A stretch of 25,045 nucleotides of DNA, taken from Bacillota bacterium. GTDB taxonomy: Bacteria > Bacillota > Clostridia > Clostridiales > Clostridiaceae. The stretch lies in contig JAEZKY010000196.1 in NCBI GenBank assembly GCA_023435985.1, positions 1 to 25,045 of the forward strand. The letters run 5' to 3'. The notes under the pieces were generated by a model. It was not told the origin of the DNA. It saw nothing but the letters and a program-made list of their open reading frames with translations, and did not search any database. Positions 15,632 through 23,393 of this stretch are shown one piece after another (positions within the stretch are counted from its first letter, which is position 1; every line of letters starts with the position of its first letter). The position numbers were made by a program, and so were the translations under genes.

Positions 15632-16003
15632 TTGAAGATATTACTTTCAAATAAATCTGATTTGCCTATTTATGAGCAGATTAAGTCTCAAATAAAAGAG
15701 CAAATTATATCTGGAGTTATTGCAGAAAATGAATTTTTACCATCAATAAGACAATTAGCTAAAGATCTCGGGATAAGTGTTATTACTACAACAAGAGCTT
15801 ATTCAGATCTTGAAAGCGAAGGCTTTATAGCCACCCTTAGAGGAAAAGGAAGCTATGTACTTCCAAAAGATAGTGAGATGGTTAAGGAGCAATATTTAAA
15901 GAAAATAGAAGAAGCATTTATGAGCGCAATTGAAAATGGAAAATTGGCTAATATATCAAATGATGAATTAATGTTAATTTTAAAAACATTGATGGATGAA
16001 TAA
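15632..16003 (+). CDS. GntR-family regulator, YtrA subfamily
   Basis: The 123-residue protein has an N-terminal winged helix (about 10-75; YEQIKSQIKEQI, LPSIRQLAKDLGIS, LESEGFI, GKGSYV) and a short C-terminal helical tail rather than an effector domain. This length is typical of the YtrA subfamily, which commonly represses an adjacent ABC transporter operon. The start is TTG at 15632. AAGGAGG lies 13 bp upstream, slightly far. No ATG occurs in frame before residue 89, and the TTG start gives the normal family N terminus. It leads the ABC genes that follow. Confidence 0.9.
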   Translation: MKILLSNKSDLPIYEQIKSQIKEQIISGVIAENEFLPSIRQLAKDLGISVITTTRAYSDLESEGFIATLRGKGSYVLPKDSEMVKEQYLKKIEEAFMSAIENGKLANISNDELMLILKTLMDE

Positions 16004-16076
16004 ATGTTTTAAAAGAGTTTTTTTATAGGTATGTTTAGTAAATATTATATAAAAATAGCTTAAGGAGTATAGAAAT

Positions 16077-16934
16077 ATGAATGCACTCGAAATAAAAGAT
16101 TTAAATAAAAAATTTAGTGATTTTAATCTTAAAAATATAAATTTAGAATTGCCAAAAGGATATATTTTAGGATATATAGGACAAAATGGAGCAGGAAAAA
16201 CTACTACAATAAAACTTATAATGAATCAATTAAAATCTGATAGCGGTAAAATAAAAATATTTGGAAAAGAATATAAAGAAGATGAAGCTAGATACAAAGA
16301 CATGATAGGCTTTATTGGGGATGAATGTTATTTCCCAACAAGCTTTACACTAAAAGATATAATTAGTACGCTTAAGGATTTCTATGATTCTTTTGATGAA
16401 GTTAAATTCAAAGAGTATGCTGATAAATGGAAGCTCCCTTATAAGAAGAAAGTCAAGGAGTTTTCAAAAGGGATGAAAGCTAAGTTATCCTTTGCAAGTG
16501 TGTTATCAAGAAATACAAAGTTACTTCTATTAGATGAACCTACCAGTGGCCTTGATCCAGTTGTTAGAGGAGAGGTGTTAGAAATACTACAAGAGTATAT
16601 CTCAGATGGAGAGAGGAGTGTTATATTTTCCACTCATATTACTAGTGATTTAGAAAAAATAACTGATTATATTTATTTCATTAATAATGGAGAGAAAGTA
16701 TTCTTTGACACAACAGAAAATGTACTTGAAAATCACTTATTAGTTAAAGGTGGGACAGGAGAATTAAATCCAGAAATAAAAGAAAAATTAATTGGGTATA
16801 GATGTTCAAATATTAATTTTACAGGTTTAATTAACTCAGAAGATAGAAAATATTTAGATGAAAATTTGTTGTTTGAAAAACCTTCTATGGAAGATGTTAT
16901 GGTATTTTACATTAATGGTTCAAAGAAAAATTAA
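16077..16934 (+). CDS. ABC transporter ATPase, YtrB-like
   Basis: The 285-residue nucleotide-binding subunit powers the transporter formed with the two membrane proteins downstream. Motifs seen are Walker A GQNGAGKTTT (about 35-44), signature FSKGMKAKLS, Walker B LLLLDEPTSGLDP and switch His in FSTHITSD. The C-terminal extension (about 220-285) is typical of export-type ATPases paired with ABC-2 permeases. TAAGGAG precedes the ATG. It lies 73 bp after the GntR gene with no terminator between, so the two are probably cotranscribed. The cargo is unknown; related operons respond to cell-wall antibiotics. Confidence 0.9.
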   Translation: MNALEIKDLNKKFSDFNLKNINLELPKGYILGYIGQNGAGKTTTIKLIMNQLKSDSGKIKIFGKEYKEDEARYKDMIGFIGDECYFPTSFTLKDIISTLKDFYDSFDEVKFKEYADKWKLPYKKKVKEFSKGMKAKLSFASVLSRNTKLLLLDEPTSGLDPVVRGEVLEILQEYISDGERSVIFSTHITSDLEKITDYIYFINNGEKVFFDTTENVLENHLLVKGGTGELNPEIKEKLIGYRCSNINFTGLINSEDRKYLDENLLFEKPSMEDVMVFYINGSKKN

Positions 16935-17049
16935 TATAATTGAGTCAATAAAGGTTATGATACTTTAAAATATTATTTCTATAGAGTTATTAAGAAATAT
17001 GTTATTTTATTTAATTTAGAATTTACAGAATAAAAGAGGTTTGGATATT

Positions 17050-17709
17050 ATGAAAAATGCGATGAATTATTTAAAATTTGATTTAAGACTTACTAAAGAG
17101 GCTATAAAATACTCAGGTTTATTAGGAATTATTTTTTATATTTTCTTCGTTTATATTGCTCATTCATATAGTTTTGGAATAGTGTATTTACTATTTATGA
17201 TGGTTGTTTTAGCAATGAGTCCATTTAACAGCCAGGGAAATGAAAAGAGTTTAGAAATGTACTATATGTTCCCATCTAAAGTATCAAATATGGTAATGGG
17301 AAGATTTTTATACTTGATAGTACTCATACTGCCTGCATTTACTATAAGTGGTTTTACCACTTTGTATTTATATGAAATAAATAAAATTAATAATTTAGAA
17401 GTTATTATACTTTGTTATTCAGGTTTGTTGAGCTCTATAATTTGCTTGATTCAATATCCACTTTATTATAAGTTTGGATTTATAAGAGGAAGGATGTTAT
17501 CAACAATTATAAATCTTGCACCAGCTTTTATTGTATTTACTGTGCCAAATTTTGTACTAGATTCTGTGCGTAATAATAGCATAGAATTATATAAAAATTT
17601 CGACGTAGTATTTATATTACTATTAGCTTTAGGGGTATTTGTAACATGCTTAATTGGATATATATCTTATTTGTTATCATGTAAGATATGTAAAGAGAAA
17701 GAGGTATAA
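17050..17709 (+). CDS. ABC-2 type membrane protein (copy 1)
   Basis: The 219-residue membrane protein has about six hydrophobic segments. The MYYMFPSKVSNMVMGRFLYL stretch is typical of small ABC-2 permeases (ABC2_membrane_5 type). I start at ATG 17050 because this gives MKNAMNYLKFDLRL, matching the paralogue's MKRAIDYFKLDLRM; an in-frame TTG lies at 17041. It is probably one half of a heterodimeric channel with the next gene. A 115-bp gap from the ATPase gene (16935-17049) contains nothing notable. Confidence 0.82.
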   Translation: MKNAMNYLKFDLRLTKEAIKYSGLLGIIFYIFFVYIAHSYSFGIVYLLFMMVVLAMSPFNSQGNEKSLEMYYMFPSKVSNMVMGRFLYLIVLILPAFTISGFTTLYLYEINKINNLEVIILCYSGLLSSIICLIQYPLYYKFGFIRGRMLSTIINLAPAFIVFTVPNFVLDSVRNNSIELYKNFDVVFILLLALGVFVTCLIGYISYLLSCKICKEKEV

Positions 17710-17712
17710 AAG

Positions 17713-18381
17713 ATGAAAAGAGCTATAGACTATTTTAAGCTTGATTTAAGAATGATTAAGAAAAAAAGTATCACTTTACTTATCACTTTAATAATTTTTT
17801 TAGGAATTCCTCTTATTAGTTTCTCTAAAAGTTTTCATATTGAACTTATGCTTTGTTTAATTGGAAGTATCTTATTTATAGAAGAAATTCCGTTTTTTAT
17901 TCAAGACAATGAAATGAATAGTGAATATATATATAATATGTTTCCAGCAAAGATATCAGAAATGGTACTTGGTAGATTTTTATTCTTAATTTCGATTATA
18001 TTGATAATCGGCTTTATTAATATATTTGGAATTTTTTATTTGTATTTTGGCGAAATTGAGAATAAAGAAACTATTATAATTTTTGGAATTATATCAATTA
18101 TATTATTAATAATGGAGTTTATAGAATATGCTATATTATATAAGTTACCTAAGAAGGGAATACAGATTTTTAATATTGTTCTTATGATATTCGTTATGTT
18201 GGTACCAGGATTGATTGTCAAATTAATAGAGCTATTTTCTAATGAAAAGAAAGAAGCTATTAAATCTTTCATTATTAATAATGGTGCTTTTATATTTATA
18301 GCCGGAATTTTAATTTTAGGAATAGTGGCCATTTCATCATATAAGATTTCATGTAGGATTTGTGAAGGAAAAGATTTTTAG
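17713..18381 (+). CDS. ABC-2 type membrane protein (copy 2)
   Basis: The 222-residue paralogue of the preceding protein has about six hydrophobic segments and the matching IYNMFPAKISEMVLGRFLFL stretch. It also ends in a similar cysteine-containing tail (SCRICEGKDF versus SCKICKEKEV). It starts 3 bp after the upstream stop, so the two are tightly coupled and probably form a heterodimer. The cargo is unknown. Confidence 0.82.
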   Translation: MKRAIDYFKLDLRMIKKKSITLLITLIIFLGIPLISFSKSFHIELMLCLIGSILFIEEIPFFIQDNEMNSEYIYNMFPAKISEMVLGRFLFLISIILIIGFINIFGIFYLYFGEIENKETIIIFGIISIILLIMEFIEYAILYKLPKKGIQIFNIVLMIFVMLVPGLIVKLIELFSNEKKEAIKSFIINNGAFIFIAGILILGIVAISSYKISCRICEGKDF

Positions 18382-18537
18382 AAAATTAAAAGGAAATTAG
18401 AACAAAATGGTGAAAGGAATATTGTAAGAAAGTGATAATTATTGAAAGTTAAGTATAAATTAAGATAAAATTAATATTTGGTCTATGATTTATTAATAAA
18501 AAATATGTATAATAAAGATATGATATTAAGCCAATTA

Positions 18538-18567
18538 TTAACATGTATTGTATTTTTATCATAAAAT
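18538..18567 (+). promoter_or_regulatory. possible promoter of the lipoprotein gene
   Basis: TTAACA (18538-18543) followed after 17-18 bp by ATAAAAT (18561-18567). AT-rich sequence makes this weak; TATAAT at 18508-18513 is an alternative -10. Confidence 0.35.
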
Positions 18568-18593
18568 ATAAGTATTTATAGGGGGAGATAAAG

Positions 18594-19574
18594 ATGAAAA
18601 TTAAAAAAACTTTAGCATTTATTATGGCAGCTGCTTTGACAGTTGGTACAATGACCGGATGTAGCAAAGCTACATTAAATTATTCAAAGGAAATCGCAAA
18701 TACAGCAAAATGGGAAGCAGTAACATCGAACTTTGATGGTACTATTGATGTTAATGCACAAGGAATAAGTAAGGAAATCAAATTTACAGCTGATGGATAT
18801 AAGGTTAAGGACCAATCATATGTAGATGTTAAATTTACAGATCCTTCAGGGACATTTAATATTCCAGAAATTAAAGCATATTGTGATGGAACTACAGCTT
18901 ATATAAATAAAGGTTATTATGAAGGAATATACACTTTAACAGGACAAGCTATTCCGGAAGGCTTAGCTAATATAAAAGAAGATTATATAGGAATTGATTT
19001 GGCTTCTTCAGGAATGAATATAAATCAAATAAAAGCACTTAGTGAGCCAGATGGAATGGTTCAATTTGCTAAATTAATATTTGGAGAAAATAATGATTTA
19101 GATTTACCATTTGTTCAAAACGGAAGAGAATATACAATTAATATTGATGCAGATAAAACAGTAGATTTAGCTGGAAAAGCTATAAAAACTGCAAGTAATA
19201 ACTTAGATAATATAAATAGTACATTTAATATGGGATTACCAGCTGAAAGTCTTGCACAAATAAAAACTGCAGTTAATGATGCAAGCTTTGACACCCAATT
19301 AAATAATCTTAAAGAAACCTTAGCAGGATCAACTATTACTTCTAAAGAAATGTTTACAGACTCTACTTATAATGATGATTTCAATATGAATTTAAAAATT
19401 AAAAATTTTGGAACAATTTCATTAGTTGTGAAAGCAGCGAGTGCTAAGAGCGAAGTTAAAGCTATAGATTTTCCAACTAATACACTTAAAATTACACAAG
19501 ACGAGTATATAAAACTGTTACTTTCACCAAGTGCAAGTAAAGGAACAACTACAGTAAATACAATAGCAAAATAA
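18594..19574 (+). CDS. predicted lipoprotein of unknown function
   Basis: The 326-residue secreted protein has a signal peptide (positive MKIKK, then a hydrophobic core) ending in the lipobox TMTGC with Cys22. It should be anchored to the outer face of the membrane. The rest is soluble, rich in Asp, Asn, Thr and Ala, with alternating beta-like stretches and no motif I recognise. A strong GGGGGAG site precedes the ATG. It is a single-gene unit with its own terminator, between an ABC export operon and the phosphonate genes; neither gives a clear functional link. Confidence 0.8.
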   Translation: MKIKKTLAFIMAAALTVGTMTGCSKATLNYSKEIANTAKWEAVTSNFDGTIDVNAQGISKEIKFTADGYKVKDQSYVDVKFTDPSGTFNIPEIKAYCDGTTAYINKGYYEGIYTLTGQAIPEGLANIKEDYIGIDLASSGMNINQIKALSEPDGMVQFAKLIFGENNDLDLPFVQNGREYTINIDADKTVDLAGKAIKTASNNLDNINSTFNMGLPAESLAQIKTAVNDASFDTQLNNLKETLAGSTITSKEMFTDSTYNDDFNMNLKIKNFGTISLVVKAASAKSEVKAIDFPTNTLKITQDEYIKLLLSPSASKGTTTVNTIAK

Positions 19575-19594
19575 TATAAAATAAATAATTATCC

Positions 19595-19639
19595 AAGACT
19601 ATACCAAATGGTTATAAATCATTTGGTATAGTCTTTTTT
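19595..19639 (+). terminator. terminator of the lipoprotein gene
   Basis: A 16-bp stem (AAGACTATACCAAATG at 19595-19610 with its complement ending at 19635) encloses a 9-base loop and runs into six T. Confidence 0.9.
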
Positions 19640-19679
19640 GCTTTTCGTGATTTATAAAATTATTTATATGAACGTGTTG

Positions 19680-19718
19680 TTTTGAACAATGAAAGATGTT
19701 AATATAATTTTGTTCAAA
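19680..19718 (+). promoter_or_regulatory. promoter and inverted repeat before the phosphonate genes
   Basis: -35-like TTTTGA (19680-19685), 17 bp, TATAAT (19703-19708). TTTGAACAA (19681-19689) and TTGTTCAAA (19710-19718) form a 9-bp inverted repeat 20 bp apart that brackets the -10. Another similar half, ATGAACTTT, follows at about 19721. This looks like an operator pair; the regulator is not in the window. Confidence 0.5.
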
Positions 19719-19822
19719 AAATGAACTTTATAAATTGAGTAAGAGTATTTTGATTAGGATAAAAGCTTTGAAAATTATAAAGTAATAATTTTATTTTGCA
19801 AAGAGAGGGGCAGTGTGAAGTA

Positions 19823-20620
19823 ATGAGAAAAGTAAAAATAGCTGTAATTCTGGCAGCAGGTATGGGGTCAAGATTACAGGATGTAACAAATGATATGATA
19901 CCTAAAGGGCTAATAGAGATAAATGGGAAAAGCTTAGTTGAAAGGTCCGTAGAGAAATTAAGAAGTTTGGGGATAGAAAAAGTTTTTATTGTAACTGGGC
20001 ATTTACATGAGTTTTATGATGAATTTGCAAAAGATAAGAAATATATTGTAACAAGGAGAAACAGAAAGTATAAAGCTACAGGAAGTATGACATCTCTTTC
20101 AATTTTAGAAGATGAGTTAAAAGAAGATTTCTTACTGCTTGAAAGTGATTTAATATATGAAGTTTATGGTTTAATAAAGGCTTTGAATTACAAGGAAGAT
20201 GATTGTATTTTATTGAGTGGGAAAACAAATTCAGGAGATGAATGTTATGTAGAAGTTAGAGATGATAATTTATATAAAATTTCTAAAAATAAAGCTGATA
20301 TTCAAGATGTATATGGAGAACTAGTTGGAATCTCTAAAATATCAAAAGAATTATATAAGGAGATGTTAAAGCAATATAGAAAGTTTAATAGCGAAATATA
20401 TGATTGCAAAAGTGAGGAATATTTCTTTGAAAATAGAAAAAACCAAAAATATGATTATGAAAATGCAATATTTGATTCTGCTAAAAATAGAAAAGTAGGT
20501 TATTTAAAGATTGAAGATCTGGTATGGGGGGAAGTTGATGATAAGACTCATCTCGAAAGAATACAAAAGGTTATACTTCCTAAGTTAGAAAAGAATTCAG
20601 AAGAAAAAATAATTATATAG
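19823..20620 (+). CDS. pntC: LicC/PntC-like nucleotidyltransferase, probable CTP:2-aminoethylphosphonate cytidylyltransferase
   Basis: The 265-residue cytoplasmic enzyme should join CMP to a phosphorylated or phosphonate small molecule. Seen are LAAGMGSRL (10-18) with PKGL (27-30) for nucleotide binding, YKATGS (83-88) typical of choline-phosphate cytidylyltransferases, and the metal aspartate in ESDL (107-110). LicC uses phosphocholine. Its relatives beside PEP mutase genes (PntC) use 2-aminoethylphosphonate, and the next three genes make exactly that compound. The choice of AEP is therefore from context. I start at ATG 19823, with GAGGGG 12 bp upstream; an in-frame TTG at 19796 is less likely. 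It is the first gene of the operon, 31 bp before the next. Confidence 0.82.
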   Translation: MRKVKIAVILAAGMGSRLQDVTNDMIPKGLIEINGKSLVERSVEKLRSLGIEKVFIVTGHLHEFYDEFAKDKKYIVTRRNRKYKATGSMTSLSILEDELKEDFLLLESDLIYEVYGLIKALNYKEDDCILLSGKTNSGDECYVEVRDDNLYKISKNKADIQDVYGELVGISKISKELYKEMLKQYRKFNSEIYDCKSEEYFFENRKNQKYDYENAIFDSAKNRKVGYLKIEDLVWGEVDDKTHLERIQKVILPKLEKNSEEKIII

Positions 20621-20651
20621 AGATTATTATTAAATAGGAGGATGTAAAAAT

Positions 20652-21950
20652 ATGAAAACAGTTTATGTTGCTATGAGTGCTGATATAATTCATCAAGGTC
20701 ACCTAAATGTATTCAATGAGGCAAGAAAATTTGGGAATATAATAGTTGGGTTACATACAGATGATGTGATCAGAGGATATTGGAGAAATCCAATAATGAA
20801 ATATGAGGAGAGAAAAGAAGTTGTAAGCAATATAAAAGGAGTTGTTTCTGTAGTACCACAAGATAGCTTAGATCAAGTTGAAAACCTAATAAAGCTTAAA
20901 CCCAATTATGTTCTTCATGGAGATGACTGGAAGGAAGGGTTTCAGAAAGATCTTAGAGAAAAGGTTATAGAGGCGATAAAAGAATGGGAAGGAGAGCTTG
21001 TAGAAGTACCATATACACAAGGGGTATCTATTTCAAAGTTGGATGAAGAGATAGCTCAAATAGGGATAACCCCTCAAATGAGAATGAAAAGTCTTAAGGA
21101 ATTAATTTATTCCAAAAAACCAGTTAGAATACTCGAGGCTCATAATGGATTAACTGGATTAATAGTAGAAAAAACTAAAGTTGAAAAAGACGGAAGAATA
21201 AAAGAATTTGATGGTATGTGGGTGAGTTCATTATGTGATTCAACAGCTAAGGGAAAACCGGATATAGAATTAGTGGATTTAACCTCTAGAGTAAACACAA
21301 TAAATGATATTTTAGAAGTTACTACTAAACCAATAATAGTTGATGGAGACACAGGTGGGCAAATTGAACATTTTGTCTATACAGTTAAAACATTGGAAAG
21401 GCTAGGGGTATCGGCAATTATTATTGAAGATAAGACAGGGCTTAAGAAGAATTCATTATTTGGAACTGACGTTACTCAAACTCAAGATACTATAGAGCAT
21501 TTCAGTAACAAGATAAGAGCTGGAAGAGAAGCCAGAGTTACTAGCGATTTTATGATAATTTCAAGAATAGAGAGTTTAATTGCAAAGGCAGGTATGGAGG
21601 ATGCAGTTAACAGGGCAAAAGCTTACATTGAAGCTGGTACCGATGGAATCATGATTCATAGCAAGGAAAAGGACGGAGAAGAAATTAGAGAATTCTGCAA
21701 GATATACAATGAATTTGAGAATAAAGTTCCGTTAATAGTGGTTCCAACTTCATATAATTTTATGACAGAGGAGGAGCTGGTTGAATTAGGTGTCAGCGTT
21801 GTTATTTATGCGAATCATTTAATTAGAAGTGCTTATCCAGCTATGGTCAATACTGCAAAAAGTATTTTAGAAAATGGAAGATCTAAAGAAGCTTCAATAA
21901 ATTGCATGCCAATAAAAGAAATCCTTACTTTGATTCCAGGAGGAAATTAA
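20652..21950 (+). CDS. pepM: phosphoenolpyruvate mutase with N-terminal cytidylyltransferase-like domain
   Basis: The 432-residue two-domain protein catalyses the first step of phosphonate synthesis, PEP to phosphonopyruvate. Residues 1-135 form a glycerol-3-phosphate-cytidylyltransferase-like domain with the HxGH motif (His14-Gln-Gly-His17) and TQGVSIS (122-128) in the place of the usual signature. Residues 145-432 are the mutase, with EAHNGLTG (162-169), DGDTGG (231-236) and the signature EDKTGLKKNS (259-268), the standard EDKxxxKxNS mutase motif. The fusion is known in the family. Here it stands beside a second, unrelated cytidylyltransferase (PntC-like). AGGAGG precedes the ATG. Confidence 0.92.
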   Translation: MKTVYVAMSADIIHQGHLNVFNEARKFGNIIVGLHTDDVIRGYWRNPIMKYEERKEVVSNIKGVVSVVPQDSLDQVENLIKLKPNYVLHGDDWKEGFQKDLREKVIEAIKEWEGELVEVPYTQGVSISKLDEEIAQIGITPQMRMKSLKELIYSKKPVRILEAHNGLTGLIVEKTKVEKDGRIKEFDGMWVSSLCDSTAKGKPDIELVDLTSRVNTINDILEVTTKPIIVDGDTGGQIEHFVYTVKTLERLGVSAIIIEDKTGLKKNSLFGTDVTQTQDTIEHFSNKIRAGREARVTSDFMIISRIESLIAKAGMEDAVNRAKAYIEAGTDGIMIHSKEKDGEEIREFCKIYNEFENKVPLIVVPTSYNFMTEEELVELGVSVVIYANHLIRSAYPAMVNTAKSILENGRSKEASINCMPIKEILTLIPGGN

Positions 21951-21952
21951 AT

Positions 21953-22129
21953 TATAGATATCCAATTGAGAACTTAAAATTATGTGATAACTAACCGAAA
22001 TTACAAATATTTTTATTTCGAAAAACTATGAAAATATTTGTAATTTCTAGTGAATATATCAACTTAAAGTTTAACGAGTATGGATAAGCATTACATATAT
22101 AAGTTCAATTCATAGTTTGGATATCTATA
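21953..22129. repeat. imperfect inverted-repeat element with a strong internal hairpin
   Basis: This 177-bp element fills most of the 296-bp gap between the mutase and decarboxylase genes. Its outer ends are 13-bp inverted copies (TATAGATATCCAA at 21953-21965, complement at 22117-22129). AATTGA..ACTT motifs just inside are also mirrored. Near the middle is a perfect 17-bp stem (21997-22013 with 22031-22047) without a following T run. No gene is seen. It may be a small non-coding mobile element or an RNA structure; 22130-22246 shows only a weak ribosome site (AGGAG at 22234-22238). Confidence 0.6.
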
Positions 22130-22246
22130 GTTAACAGTAACAGTTATCAATTTATGCCATTTATGGGCTGTGAACAGTTTAAAGTTAATTAATTGAAAAA
22201 ATACAGACAGATCGAGTCTTATAATTGTATTTTAGGAGTGAAGTAA

Positions 22247-23380
22247 ATGATTGATGTTAAAGAATTTTATAATGAGTTACTAAATAATGATATAGATTTT
22301 TTCACTGGCGTGCCAGATTCGCTATTAAAGTCTTTTTGTGCGTTTATTAAAGATAATGTTAGTGAAAGAAAAAATATAATTGCAGCCAATGAAGGAAATG
22401 CCATTGGGTTGGCAGCAGGATACCATTTGGCAACAAGAAAAATAGGCCTTGTGTATATGCAAAACTCAGGGATAGGAAATGCATTAAATCCGCTTGTATC
22501 TCTTGCTGATAAATTAGTATATAGTATACCAATGCTTTTAATAATAGGATGGAGAGGGGAGCTAAATAAAAAAGATGAACCTCAACATAAGAAACAAGGC
22601 ATAATAACTACTGAAATTTTAGACGTATTAGATATAAAGTATGAAGTTTTAGATAAAAATACAAATAATGATGAAATGAGAGTGATATTGCAAAAAGCTT
22701 GTGACTTTATGAAAGAAAACAATGAGCCTTATGCCATAGTAATAAAAAAGGGAACATTTGATGAATATATACTAAAAAAGAATTGTATTTATAATTTTGG
22801 CATGACAAGGGAAGAAGCTATAGGGATTGTAGTAAATAGTATAGAGAAAAATGCATCAGTAATATCAACAACAGGTATGGCATCTAGAGAATTATTTGAA
22901 TTAAGAGAAAAATATAGGCAAGATCATAATAGAGATTTTCTAACAGTAGGTTCAATGGGACATGCATCGCAAATTGCTTTAGGTGTTGCATTAAGCAATA
23001 AAGATAAAGAAGTGTATTGTATAGATGGGGATGGAGCTTTGCTAATGCATCTTGGTGGATTAACAACAATAGGGAATCAAAAACCTAAAAATTTTAAGCA
23101 TATTTTGATTAATAATGGTGCTCATGATTCAGTTGGAGGTCAAGAAACTGTTGGATTTAAAATAGACATTTTAGCTATTGCAAAAGGCTGCGGTTATAAA
23201 GAATGTTTTTCATGTTCATCTAGAGAAGAATTAGTGAAATTATTAGAAAGAATAAAAAATGGAGAAGGACCGATACTTTTAGAAATTAAGGTACAAAAAG
23301 GTGCAAGAAAGGATTTGGGGAGGCCTACATCAACACCAATAGAAAATAAAGAAGCTTTTATGAAGTTCCTTGATATTTAG
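22247..23380 (+). CDS. ppd: phosphonopyruvate decarboxylase
   Basis: The 377-residue thiamine-diphosphate enzyme removes CO2 from phosphonopyruvate to give phosphonoacetaldehyde. This step pulls the unfavourable mutase reaction forward. The N-terminal pyrimidine-binding part has FFTGVPDSLLK (18-28) and the catalytic Glu49 in AANEGNA. The C-terminal part has the ThDP motif GDG (261-263) ending in NN (289-290). The whole enzyme is one chain, which is usual for Ppd. It is separated from the mutase gene by the inverted-repeat element but followed closely by the transaminase gene. Confidence 0.92.
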   Translation: MIDVKEFYNELLNNDIDFFTGVPDSLLKSFCAFIKDNVSERKNIIAANEGNAIGLAAGYHLATRKIGLVYMQNSGIGNALNPLVSLADKLVYSIPMLLIIGWRGELNKKDEPQHKKQGIITTEILDVLDIKYEVLDKNTNNDEMRVILQKACDFMKENNEPYAIVIKKGTFDEYILKKNCIYNFGMTREEAIGIVVNSIEKNASVISTTGMASRELFELREKYRQDHNRDFLTVGSMGHASQIALGVALSNKDKEVYCIDGDGALLMHLGGLTTIGNQKPKNFKHILINNGAHDSVGGQETVGFKIDILAIAKGCGYKECFSCSSREELVKLLERIKNGEGPILLEIKVQKGARKDLGRPTSTPIENKEAFMKFLDI

Positions 23381-23393
23381 TGGAGGTATTAAA

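Noticed and set aside
21997..22047. Intrinsic terminator after pepM
   Set aside because: The perfect stem is followed by TAGTGAATAT rather than a T run, so efficient termination is doubtful.
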